A stretch of DNA of 9,021 bases, taken from contig CAYYOS010000103.1 in the NCBI GenBank assembly GCA_964473355.1, forward strand, positions 1 through 9,021, in the 5' to 3' direction. Source of the DNA: CAYYOS01 sp964473355 (GTDB lineage: Bacteria > Pseudomonadota > Gammaproteobacteria > Burkholderiales > REEB80). The notes under the pieces were generated by a model. That model ran no database searches and was not told where the DNA came from. It saw only the letters and a list, made by a program, of their open reading frames with translations. Position 1 is the first letter of the stretch, and the number at the start of each line of letters is the position of its first letter. The translations under genes and the position numbers were made by a program. Of this stretch, positions 1 through 6,482 are shown one piece after another.

Positions 1-3
1 TCT

Positions 4-969
4 CTAATCCGCCAATACGTATTTCTCAAGTTCATTTACATCCGGTTCCGGGGAGCTTTCCGCAAACTTGACAATGTCATTTTCAATATGCGCGATGGTT
101 TCTTTATCCATGCGTGTGTATTCCTCCATGGAAAGATTTTTTCCTGCGATTAAGCGGTCGCGCAGAATTTGTAAGGGGTCGCGTTGCTTCCAAATTTCTT
201 CTTCTTCTTTACTGCGATAGGCGTTGGAATCCGACATGGAGTGGCCGCGATACCGATAGGTTTTTAGCTCCAGAAAATAGGGTCCATTACCGGAGCGCAC
301 ATAAGAAACGGCCACTTTGGCCATGTCGAAAACCAGCTCCACATCCTGGCCGTCGCATTGCGCGGATTCAATATCATAAGCGGAAGTCACCCGTTTATAT
401 TGATCTAGAACCGCGGTCGAGCGATCAATCGCCGTACCGATCCCATATTGATTATTTTCGCAAATAAATAAAACCGGCAGCCGCCACAATTTTGCCATAT
501 TCATCGTTTCATGGAAGGTGCCTTGATTGTTTGCCGCGTCGCCTAAAAAGCATAATGATATTTCATCGCCGCCCTTCATTTGTATGCCTTTGGCGATGCC
601 GGCGGCCAATGGAAATGGCCCGCCTACCAAGGCGTAGCCCCCCATAAAACGGCGCGAGACGTCAAAAAGGTGCATGGAGCCGCCGCGCCCTTTGGAGCAA
701 CCCGTTTCCTTAGCATAGAGTTCCGCCATTACCGCCTTAGGATCAACGCCGCATTTAATAGCATGGATGTGATCGCGATACCCGGTAATCACGTAGTCGT
801 AACCCGGCCGCGCTGCCTCCAAGACACCCAGCGCGCAGGCTTCCTGGCCGGGATATAAATGCAGAAAACCGCCTATCTTTCGTTCAACATAAGCTTGATA
901 ACACCGCTCTTCGAAACGTCGTGCAAACACCATTTCTTGCAGCATGCGTTTTTTGTCCGCCAGATTCAT
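4..969 (-). CDS. pdhA: Pyruvate dehydrogenase E1 component, alpha subunit
   Basis: This 321-residue protein is the alpha chain of a two-subunit (alpha2beta2) thiamine-diphosphate E1 enzyme. It decarboxylates pyruvate and passes the acetyl group to the lipoyl domain of E2, in the cytoplasm. The thiamine-diphosphate/Mg motif is seen as GDAANNQG at about residues 143-150, closed by ENNQYGIGT at 171-179. The conserved YRYRGHSMSD loop is at 238-247. Length is normal for the family. The ATG at 969 is preceded on its own strand by AGGA with 5-base spacing, which supports this start. The TAG stop lies at 4-6, so the expected E1 beta gene would be just outside the left edge. Enteric bacteria use a single-chain AceE instead, so this points to another proteobacterial lineage or a second complex. 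Acetoin dehydrogenase alpha (AcoA) is the main alternative; branched-chain E1 alpha seems less likely. The beta and E2 genes would decide. Confidence 0.85.
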   Translation of the reverse strand: MNLADKKRMLQEMVFARRFEERCYQAYVERKIGGFLHLYPGQEACALGVLEAARPGYDYVITGYRDHIHAIKCGVDPKAVMAELYAKETGCSKGRGGSMHLFDVSRRFMGGYALVGGPFPLAAGIAKGIQMKGGDEISLCFLGDAANNQGTFHETMNMAKLWRLPVLFICENNQYGIGTAIDRSTAVLDQYKRVTSAYDIESAQCDGQDVELVFDMAKVAVSYVRSGNGPYFLELKTYRYRGHSMSDSNAYRSKEEEEIWKQRDPLQILRDRLIAGKNLSMEEYTRMDKETIAHIENDIVKFAESSPEPDVNELEKYVLAD

Positions 970-1021
970 TAAAGTCCTAATTATTGGGCGCGCGCTAGGG
1001 GCGCTTCGAGAAAATTTGCTA

Positions 1022-1049
1022 TCATTACCATTTTGGCCGCTTTGGTCAA
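1022..1049 (-). promoter_or_regulatory. Candidate pdhA promoter
   Basis: Read on the minus strand there is a TTGACC -35-like box (1044-1049). A 16-base gap ends in TGG, followed by TAATGA (1022-1027), which gives an extended -10 (TGn) arrangement. Transcription would start near 1015, leaving a leader of roughly 46 bases before the pdhA ATG. The -10 hexamer itself is a weak match, so this rests on the -35 and the TGn extension. Confidence 0.35.
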
Positions 1050-1068
1050 GTTAGGTTATTCTTAAAAT
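1042..1068 (+). promoter_or_regulatory. Weak candidate promoter for the aminopeptidase gene
   Basis: TTGGTC (1042-1047) and TAAAAT (1063-1068) form a plausible -35/-10 pair, with a short 15-base spacer. Its -35 overlaps the opposite-strand pdhA -35, so the two divergent promoters would compete for polymerase if both are real. It would give a leader of about 30 bases. The aminopeptidase ATG at 1104 has no clear Shine-Dalgarno sequence before it. Confidence 0.25.
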
Positions 1069-1103
1069 ACCTGACATCAGCCCACTCGTTCCGTGCTTCT
1101 CTA

Positions 1104-2579
1104 ATGAATCCAAACATAAAAATAACATCCCAGAGCACTCTTCCCGACTTTAGTAAGTTGCTTCGAGGTGGTCACAATTTGCTGGTGCTGCCAAAGGCAG
1201 CGGCCTTGCCTAAAGTGCCGGGGCTGGTTGCCCTCGCTGGCTTGAAAACATCGCTAACGCGACGCCGCTTAAAGCCCGAAGAGTTAATTGAATCACCAGT
1301 TGCTATCGATTTGGATAGCGGCAGCGTCGTGGCATGGACCATGCTGGACATGACACAATCCCGGTTTGCACAACACACTAGTCTACGTAAGGCCCTGCAA
1401 TTATTGCTAAGTGAATACCCTGAGCAAATTTCTATCGTTGTTTTAGGCGATGCGGCTTTAAATAAAATCGCCGCCGAAGAAGCGGTATATGTTGCGCTGG
1501 TGAATTCTGCGGCGCTACCCCAGCAAAAGCAAAAAAATCCTTTCCGGCCGCTTAAAAATATAAATGTGTATGGCCACAAAATTACGGACGTCGCTTCTTT
1601 ACAAGCTCGCGCTTTAGGCAATACCATCACCCGCCAATTAACACAATTACCGCCCAATGAACTGACACCGCATCTATACCGAAAGCGCATCAAAAAACTT
1701 GCGTCGACCTATGGTTGGAAGATGGAGGAATACGATTTAAACCGTTTACGGAAAATGGGGGCGGGTGCTTTTGTTGCCGTGGCGCAAGGCAGCAGTGAAG
1801 ACGACGCGGCGATAGTTCATTTGCAATATCGCACTACAAAATCTGCCCCCACCGTGGCCTTGGTCGGCAAAGGTATTTGTTTTGATACTGGTGGGCACAA
1901 CCTTAAACCGGCGAAATACATGCATGGTATGCACGAGGACATGAATGGTTCGGCGGTGGTTTTGGGAATACTGGCTGCCGCCACCCAATTAAAGCTGGCT
2001 ATCAACATCGATGCTTGGCTCGCCATTGCGCAAAACCACATCAGTCCCACCGCTTATAAACAAAATGACATCGTTAAGGCTTTGAACGGTACAACCATCG
2101 AAATTATGCATACCGACGCCGAAGGTCGCATGGTGTTGGCCGATACACTAACCCTGGCGGGAAAAAATAAGCCGGATTTGATGCTCGATTTTGCCACCCT
2201 AACCGGGAGTATGACGGCGGCGCTGGGCACGCGTTATAGTGGTATATTTAGCAACACCCCGGCCTTATTGGAGCCCGCGCTAAAAGCAGGAATTGCAGCG
2301 GGTGAACGTGTTTGGGCATTTCCCTTGGATGCGGACTATGAGACGCCGTTGGAAAGCAAGGTCGCAGATATCAAGCAATGCACCTTAGACCCGGACCCCG
2401 ATCACATTCTCGCCGCGCGATTTTTGTTGCGGTTTGCGGGCGAGCATCCGTGGATACATATGGATTTATCCGCCAGTAGTTGTGAGGGCGGTTTAGGCGC
2501 TATTACCTCAAACACCACCGGCTTTGGTGTGGGATGGGGCATAGCTTTGTTGCAAACTTATATTAAGGAGAAGAAATGA
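1104..2579 (+). CDS. Leucyl aminopeptidase, M17 family
   Basis: A 491-residue cytoplasmic zinc/manganese exopeptidase that removes N-terminal residues from peptides. The C-terminal catalytic domain is complete. Metal ligands by alignment to E. coli PepA are Lys256 (VGKG), Asp261 (FDTGG), Asp279 (EDMNG), Asp338 and Glu340 (TDAEGR). The catalytic pair is Lys268 and Arg342, and all seven fall at a constant offset of 14 from PepA numbering. The N-terminal region (1-165) is divergent, as usual for M17. Several signature positions are altered: GGHNLKP replaces the common GGISLKP, and EDMNG replaces a DMGG-type segment, so it is a divergent paralogue rather than a textbook PepA. The start has no obvious Shine-Dalgarno sequence, but the next upstream context offers nothing better. 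Its TGA stop overlaps the ATG of the following DUF2282 gene, implying translational coupling. Confidence 0.9.
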   Translation: MNPNIKITSQSTLPDFSKLLRGGHNLLVLPKAAALPKVPGLVALAGLKTSLTRRRLKPEELIESPVAIDLDSGSVVAWTMLDMTQSRFAQHTSLRKALQLLLSEYPEQISIVVLGDAALNKIAAEEAVYVALVNSAALPQQKQKNPFRPLKNINVYGHKITDVASLQARALGNTITRQLTQLPPNELTPHLYRKRIKKLASTYGWKMEEYDLNRLRKMGAGAFVAVAQGSSEDDAAIVHLQYRTTKSAPTVALVGKGICFDTGGHNLKPAKYMHGMHEDMNGSAVVLGILAAATQLKLAINIDAWLAIAQNHISPTAYKQNDIVKALNGTTIEIMHTDAEGRMVLADTLTLAGKNKPDLMLDFATLTGSMTAALGTRYSGIFSNTPALLEPALKAGIAAGERVWAFPLDADYETPLESKVADIKQCTLDPDPDHILAARFLLRFAGEHPWIHMDLSASSCEGGLGAITSNTTGFGVGWGIALLQTYIKEKK

Positions 2580-2863
2580 CTGCAAAGGAACTTGTCAATA
2601 CGACGGTGTTAGCGTTACTGGCATTAAGCGTTACCGGCCAGGCGAGTGCTGCCGCTGACCCAATGGAAAAATGTGCGGGCATCGTTAAAGCCGGCAAAAA
2701 TGATTGCGCGACGGCCACCAGTAGTTGCGCAGGCGTATCAAAAAAAGACGGCGATAAAGAAGCTTGGATTCATCTACCCAAAGGTAGCTGCGACAAAATT
2801 GTCGGCGGAAAAGTGTTGAGCGACGCCCAGGCGAAGAAAGCCGACCAGTCGATGAAAAAATAA
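2576..2863 (+). CDS. DUF2282 exported small protein, bufferin (BufA1)-like precursor
   Basis: A 95-residue protein with a Sec signal peptide: a charged start, a hydrophobic core at about 8-20, and cleavage likely after an ASA motif near residue 26. The mature part carries four cysteines, Cys33 (EKCAGIVKAGKNDC), Cys44, Cys51 and Cys72 (LPKGSCDKIVGG). This is the pattern of the DUF2282 family. In that family characterised members, called bufferins, are ribosomally made peptides whose cysteines are modified and which bind copper in the periplasm. The modifying enzymes (a DUF692 MbnB-like oxidase and a DUF2063 partner) normally sit next to the precursor but are not in this window. The gene has a strong Shine-Dalgarno sequence AAGGAG at 2565-2570 and overlaps the aminopeptidase stop (ATGA). 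It is followed 4 bases later by aroC. Family assignment is by recognised motifs; a copper role here is inferred. Confidence 0.85.
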   Translation: MTAKELVNTTVLALLALSVTGQASAAADPMEKCAGIVKAGKNDCATATSSCAGVSKKDGDKEAWIHLPKGSCDKIVGGKVLSDAQAKKADQSMKK

Positions 2864-2867
2864 GCTT

Positions 2868-3965
2868 ATGTCGGGAAACACGCTGGGTAAGCTTTTTTGT
2901 GTGAGTTCTTTTGGCGAGAGCCACGGCCCCGCAATCGGCTGCGTGGTCGATGGTTGCCCGCCAAATTTAGAGCTTAATGCAGAAATTATCCAGCGCGATT
3001 TAGACCGGCGTAAACCCGGCACCTCACGCCATGTCACACAGCGGCGCGAATCTGACAGCGTGGAAATTTTATCCGGCGTGTTCGAAGGCAAGACCACGGG
3101 CACGCCGATCGCGCTGCTCATTCGTAATGAGGATCAAAAAAGCAAAGATTACAGCAATATCGCTGAGTCGTTTCGCCCGGGGCACGCGGATTACACTTAC
3201 TGGCAAAAATACGGCATCCGCGATTACCGCGGGGGTGGGCGCTCTTCGGCTCGCGAGACGGCCGTCCGCGTCGCGGCGGGGGCAATCGCGCGCAGCTGGC
3301 TAAACCAAAAACATGGCATCGTGATACGCGCTCATTTGTCGCAATTAGGTCCCATTGAAATTCCCTTTAAAAATTGGGATATGGTTAACGATAATCCATT
3401 TTTTGTTGCCAACAACGACATCGTCAACGAACTTGAAACCTTTATGGACCGGTTGCGAAAATCCGGCGACTCCGTGGGCGCGAAAATAAATGTCGTCGCC
3501 ACTGGCGTGCCCGTCGGTTGGGGCGAGCCGGTCTACGATAAACTGGACGCCGAGTTGGCCTACGCTTTAATGAGCATTAATGCAGTAAAGGGCGTAGAAA
3601 TCGGCGCTGGGTTCGCTAGCATCACGCAAAAAGGTACCGAACATAGCGATGAGCTTACGCCACAAGGATTTCTTTCCAATCATGCTGGCGGTATCTTGGG
3701 GGGCATATCCACCGGGCAAGACATTGTCGCGCAAATTGCCATCAAACCGACTTCCAGCATACGTTTACCGCGACGCACTATCGACAAACAAGGCAACGCC
3801 GTCACGATTGAAACCCACGGCCGCCACGACCCGTGCGTGGGCATCCGCGCAGCGCCGATCGCGGAAGCCATGGTTGCGTTGGTGTTAATCGATCATGCGC
3901 TCCGGCATCGCGCGCAAAACGCTGACGTGATCTGCGACACCCCAAAAATTTCCGGTAGGAATTAA
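2868..3965 (+). CDS. aroC: Chorismate synthase
   Basis: A 365-residue enzyme of the last shikimate-pathway step. It converts 5-enolpyruvylshikimate-3-phosphate to chorismate with reduced FMN, feeding aromatic amino acids, folate and quinones. All three family signatures are present: GESHGPAIGCVVDG at 16-29, GGGRSSARETAVRVAAGA at 122-139, and RHDPCVGIRAAPIAEAM at 319-335. Length is typical (E. coli about 361) and the match to E. coli AroC is continuous by eye. The ATG lies 4 bases after the preceding stop, without a strong Shine-Dalgarno sequence, which suggests translation partly coupled to the DUF2282 gene. Nothing appears damaged. Confidence 0.97.
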   Translation: MSGNTLGKLFCVSSFGESHGPAIGCVVDGCPPNLELNAEIIQRDLDRRKPGTSRHVTQRRESDSVEILSGVFEGKTTGTPIALLIRNEDQKSKDYSNIAESFRPGHADYTYWQKYGIRDYRGGGRSSARETAVRVAAGAIARSWLNQKHGIVIRAHLSQLGPIEIPFKNWDMVNDNPFFVANNDIVNELETFMDRLRKSGDSVGAKINVVATGVPVGWGEPVYDKLDAELAYALMSINAVKGVEIGAGFASITQKGTEHSDELTPQGFLSNHAGGILGGISTGQDIVAQIAIKPTSSIRLPRRTIDKQGNAVTIETHGRHDPCVGIRAAPIAEAMVALVLIDHALRHRAQNADVICDTPKISGRN

Positions 3966-3981
3966 CTGCTAGTTGACGCTT

Positions 3982-4276
3982 ATGGCGCAAGTTAATCACG
4001 ATGCACTAAAGCGCTATGCCAGTAAATATGTCTGGTGGAAAACGCCCGATGAAGCGCTGATGATGCCGGCGCGTGGTCGCGCAAGTGATGAATCTTGGCG
4101 ACTACCAGGAGGTGCAAACGCTAGTCAGTCAAGTCGGGGAAGATTATCTGCGGGCGGTCCTGAGGCACGCGGAAATCGGCCAATTTACCCCTCGCTCTTG
4201 GACATACTGGCATTACCGTCTTGGGCTTGCTAAGCTGGGGCAGGTTCCTGAAATGCCCAGGCGGCGGTTGGCATGA
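3982..4276 (+). pseudogene. Frameshifted partner gene of an AbiEii-type nucleotidyltransferase module
   Basis: Two frames carry one continuous protein. The first runs from the ATG at 3982 (KYVWWKTPDEALMMPAR). The second resumes around 4073 as VVAQVMNLGDYQEV and ends with a TGA at 4274-4276. A GT loss at about 4072-4076 (CGTGGTC where CGTGTGGTC would restore the frame) explains the break. Repaired, it would encode about 98 residues. Small proteins with this KYVWWKTPDEAL...RSWTYWHYRLGL pattern are commonly found directly upstream of AbiEii-like toxins, where they are thought to act as the partner or antitoxin; that role is inferred, not proven. The stop overlaps the ATG of the next gene, as expected for an operon. 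It sits only 16 bases after aroC. A sequencing error is a less likely alternative, because the downstream partner is damaged too. Confidence 0.7.
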
Positions 4277-4590
4277 TCCGCCGTTTCAAACATTGCATGA
4301 GTATTTTGCCCCCAGCGCAACACCAGCTATGGCGGGAGTTGCACCCGGCGCCTTCCCTTGACTTAGTGTTGTATGGTGGTACTGCAATTGCGTTACGGCT
4401 AGGCCACCGCCCCTCTGTTGATTTCGACTTGTTCCAGTGCCGTTCGCGACTTACCCGCCGCTGGAATTGCTTCGCCCTGCTTGGTTTTGCCGACCGGGCA
4501 TCGATAAACTCAAAGAAAGTCAAATCAGCGGGTCGCGCATGCTTGACGTGGATAAATCATGCGTGTACCTTATGCGCATCAACACTATAG
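4273..4590 (+). pseudogene. Truncated AbiEii-like nucleotidyltransferase toxin remnant
   Basis: The N-terminal part matches the nucleotidyltransferase toxin family of AbiE-type systems. LVLYGGTAIALRLGHRPS at 31-48 is followed by VDFDLF at 49-54, giving the glycine-rich motif and the DxD metal-binding pair. Full members are usually over 200 residues. Here recognisable sequence fades after about residue 55-78 (near 4435-4505) and the frame stops at 4588-4590 with 105 residues. The last 25 or so residues are read from the region that carries the ccdA promoter. The third catalytic acidic residue and the C-terminal half are missing, so the product should be inactive. An internal frameshift after residue 54 is possible, because another frame is open from 4437, but truncation alone is enough. 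The start overlaps the previous gene's stop (ATGA). Confidence 0.65.
4543..4579 (+). promoter_or_regulatory. Candidate ccdAB promoter with an inverted repeat over the -10
   Basis: TTGACG (4543-4548) is a 5/6 -35 match. A 17-base spacer leads to TACCTT (4566-4571), a weak 3/6 -10. A short inverted repeat, ATGCG (4559-4563) and CGCAT (4575-4579), straddles the -10. That is where a CcdA-CcdB complex would bind to autoregulate, as in known ccd operons. Transcription would begin just before the ccdA ATG at 4600. The alternative TATAGA at 4586-4591 lacks a suitable -35. Confidence 0.4.
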
Positions 4591-4599
4591 AGTTTGAAC

Positions 4600-4848
4600 A
4601 TGGGCAATCCAATTTACAATTCGTCCGCACCAAAAAAATCAGCCAATCTTAGCGTTAATGCAGATTTGTTGCAGCAAGCGAAGCTACTTAATATTAATCT
4701 TTCACAAGCTTTGGAACAACATTTAGCTAAGATTGTGCGGCATGCCCGTCGCAACCGCTGGCTCGAAGAAAACCAAAACGCGATTGAAGAATATAACCGC
4801 CGTATCGAATTACATGGCGTATTCAGTGACGGTTTGCGGCAGTTTTAG
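4600..4848 (+). CDS. ccdA: CcdA-type antitoxin
   Basis: An 82-residue antitoxin that neutralises CcdB and, with it, represses its own operon. The N-terminal part (residues about 10-45, KKSANLSVNADLLQQAKLL) fits a ribbon-helix-helix DNA-binding domain. The C-terminal tail (about 50-82) carries the toxin-binding pattern RWLEENQNAIEEYNRRIELHG followed by FSD and a terminal aromatic, closely paralleling plasmid-F CcdA, whose final residue is Trp rather than Phe. I chose the ATG at 4600 over an in-frame TTG at 4594 because it gives the usual length and sits after a GAG-like ribosome site. The stop is 6 bases before ccdB, the normal ccd arrangement with antitoxin first. It appears intact. Confidence 0.9.
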   Translation: MGNPIYNSSAPKKSANLSVNADLLQQAKLLNINLSQALEQHLAKIVRHARRNRWLEENQNAIEEYNRRIELHGVFSDGLRQF

Positions 4849-4854
4849 GTTTTA

Positions 4855-5169
4855 ATGGCGCAGTTCGACGTCTATCTCAACCCCAATCCTCATACCCGCA
4901 AAATAATCCCCTATCTGCTGGATGTGCAGGCCGATCTGTTGGATGCGCTGGCTACACGCGTTGTCGCGCCGCTTATTCTGGAGAAAGAAACGGGTTCAGT
5001 AGTCGGCCAGCTCAACCCACAATTTAAAGTAAAAGGTGCGGCTGTGGTGATGTCGACCGCTGAACTGGCGGGTGTCGCGAAGCGCTCTTTGGGCGATAAA
5101 GTTACTTCCTTAAAAAACCGACGTGGTGACATTATCGCCGCACTCGATTTATTGTTTACCGGTATTTGA
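4855..5169 (+). CDS. ccdB: CcdB-type DNA gyrase poison
   Basis: A 104-residue toxin of the CcdB/MazF fold. CcdB proteins trap DNA gyrase on cleaved DNA when the antitoxin is degraded. Family features include the QFDVYLNPN start, the YLLDVQADLLD segment, a TRVVAPL strand near 34-40, and the C-terminal helix DIIAALDLLF ending in TGI. In plasmid-F CcdB the last three residues are Trp-Gly-Ile and are needed for gyrase poisoning. Here Trp is replaced by Thr, which resembles the chromosomal Vibrio fischeri type as I recall it, so activity may be kept. Length matches the family (about 101-105). The Shine-Dalgarno AGG overlaps the ccdA stop, pointing to coupled translation. No frameshift or truncation is seen. 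Confidence 0.92.
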   Translation: MAQFDVYLNPNPHTRKIIPYLLDVQADLLDALATRVVAPLILEKETGSVVGQLNPQFKVKGAAVVMSTAELAGVAKRSLGDKVTSLKNRRGDIIAALDLLFTGI

Positions 5170-5235
5170 TTACACCTTAAGCACATTAAGTTTAATAGCG
5201 CTGCCGCAGCCCCGAATACATAGCTCCCCTTAAGC

Positions 5236-5241
5236 TACAAT
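5236..5241 (+). promoter_or_regulatory. -10 box and probable leaderless start of the MFS gene
   Basis: TACAAT is a 5/6 match to the sigma-70 -10 consensus and ends 6 bases before the MFS ATG at 5248. The expected transcription start would fall on or next to that ATG. There is no Shine-Dalgarno sequence in between and no convincing -35 about 17 bases upstream. This supports a leaderless or nearly leaderless mRNA. Confidence 0.45.
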
Positions 5242-5247
5242 GGCGTC

Positions 5248-6402
5248 ATGCAGTCCCTTCCCTACTGGCGTCTCTCCGGTTTTTATTTTTTCTATTTCGC
5301 ATTTATCGGCGCCATGGCTCCTTTCTGGGGGCTTTATCTGCAGTCCTTACATTTCACAGCCATTCAAATCGGTATTTTGATGTCCTTATTTCAGGTAATG
5401 CGGATTTTCGCGCCCAACGTTTGGGGTTGGTGGTCGGATCGCTCCGGGCGGCGTGTGTCGATTGTGCGGCTGGCAGGCTTGCTGTGCCTGATAAGTTACT
5501 TGGGCGTGTTTCTGGGCAGTAGTTTTTACTGGCTATTTTTGGTGATGGCCACCATGAGTTTTTTTTGGAGCGCCTCAATGCCGCTGGTGGAAGCGACAAC
5601 CTTAAGCCATTTAGGTAATCATACCGCCGGCTATGGAAGAATACGCCTGTGGGGCTCTATTGGATTTTTATTGGCGGTGATCGGCGTAGGTTATGTCTTA
5701 GATTTTTTTGCGGTTCAGTCGCTGCTATGGTTGGTTTTAGGCTTAATGCTGGGCATGGTACTTTTCGCCTATCAGATGCCCGAGGCGAAAATAAGTGCGC
5801 CGGAACGACAGACGCAATCGGTTTGGGAAATTATCAAAACGCCTACGGTGGCGAAATTATTGATCGCGTGTTTTTTAATGAGCGTGGCGCATGGGCCTTA
5901 CTACACGTTTTATTCGATATACCTAGTCGAACATCAATATCCTACCAGCATGGTCGGGTGGCTGTGGGCCGTGGGCGTGATATGCGAAATCTCGGTATTT
6001 TTGTTTTTACCTCATCTCTTCCGCCGCTTCCCGCTTAAATTTATTCTTATGGCGAGCTTCGCCTTAGCCATCGTGCGCTTTCTGCTGATTGGCTGGGGTA
6101 TAGGCTCGATGGCACTCATAGTCTTGGCGCAAATGCTGCATGCGGCAACATTTGGCGCTTATCATGGCGCGGCCATCGCCTTAATCCACGGCCTATTTAA
6201 AGGTAAGAATCAAGCGCAAGGTCAGGCCGCTTACACCAGCTTATCTTTTGGTTTAGGGGGTACCGTGGGGGGAATCTATAGTGGCTACACCTGGGACACA
6301 TGGGGGCCGGGTGTAACTTTTACCATTGCCGCCATTTGCGCCGCAGCCGGTCTATTGCTTTTGCAAAAACTCAGGCTGTCGCCACATGAATCAAAAACTT
6401 AG
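5248..6402 (+). CDS. MFS transporter, MFS_1-like (HcaT/LacY-related) group
   Basis: A 384-residue inner-membrane transporter with about 12 hydrophobic segments in two halves, and a more polar linker around residues 180-198 (EAKISAPERQTQSVWE). MFS motif A appears between the second and third segments as GWWSDRSGRR at 60-69. The YGRIRLWGSIGF stretch at 129-140 is typical of the MFS_1-like group, which includes the 3-phenylpropionate transporter HcaT and nucleoside or sugar H+ symporters. Length is normal. The substrate cannot be read from sequence. Its place between aroC and leuC, both amino-acid biosynthesis genes, is suggestive but not proof of an amino-acid-related substrate. The ATG at 5248 is favoured over the out-of-frame ATG at 5240. 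Confidence 0.85.
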   Translation: MQSLPYWRLSGFYFFYFAFIGAMAPFWGLYLQSLHFTAIQIGILMSLFQVMRIFAPNVWGWWSDRSGRRVSIVRLAGLLCLISYLGVFLGSSFYWLFLVMATMSFFWSASMPLVEATTLSHLGNHTAGYGRIRLWGSIGFLLAVIGVGYVLDFFAVQSLLWLVLGLMLGMVLFAYQMPEAKISAPERQTQSVWEIIKTPTVAKLLIACFLMSVAHGPYYTFYSIYLVEHQYPTSMVGWLWAVGVICEISVFLFLPHLFRRFPLKFILMASFALAIVRFLLIGWGIGSMALIVLAQMLHAATFGAYHGAAIALIHGLFKGKNQAQGQAAYTSLSFGLGGTVGGIYSGYTWDTWGPGVTFTIAAICAAAGLLLLQKLRLSPHESKT

Positions 6403-6448
6403 GCGCTTTATGAATGTCTATTAAGGTAGCGCTCTGACGAATCGGCGT

Positions 6449-6454
6449 TATAAT
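6449..6454 (+). promoter_or_regulatory. -10 box upstream of leuC
   Basis: A perfect TATAAT lies 28 bases before the leuC ATG. The -35 region 16-17 bases upstream (GTAGCG/TAGCGC) is poor, so an activator or only modest activity is possible. No leucine-rich leader peptide is visible in the 80 bases before leuC, so classical leu attenuation is not supported here. Confidence 0.45.
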
Positions 6455-6482
6455 TTAGGGCTCGATACAGAGTGGATCTGGC

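Noticed and set aside
1172..1693. Long antisense open frame of 173 codons inside the aminopeptidase gene
   Set aside because: It is the complementary-strand shadow of a well-supported gene, with no family resemblance or ribosome site.
4437..4652. Open frame of 71 codons between the AbiEii remnant and ccdA
   Set aside because: It starts with GTG without a ribosome site, runs through the ccdA promoter and overlaps ccdA in another frame. At most its first 25 codons could be frameshifted toxin sequence.
5176..5190. CTTAA-GCACA-TTAAG inverted repeat after ccdB as a terminator
   Set aside because: The stem is only five mostly A/T pairs and no proper T-run follows, so it is too weak to call.
6405..6434. 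GCGCT...AGCGC inverted repeat between the MFS gene and leuC
   Set aside because: The arms are short with a loop of over 20 bases and no T-run. It is below what would be expected to matter.
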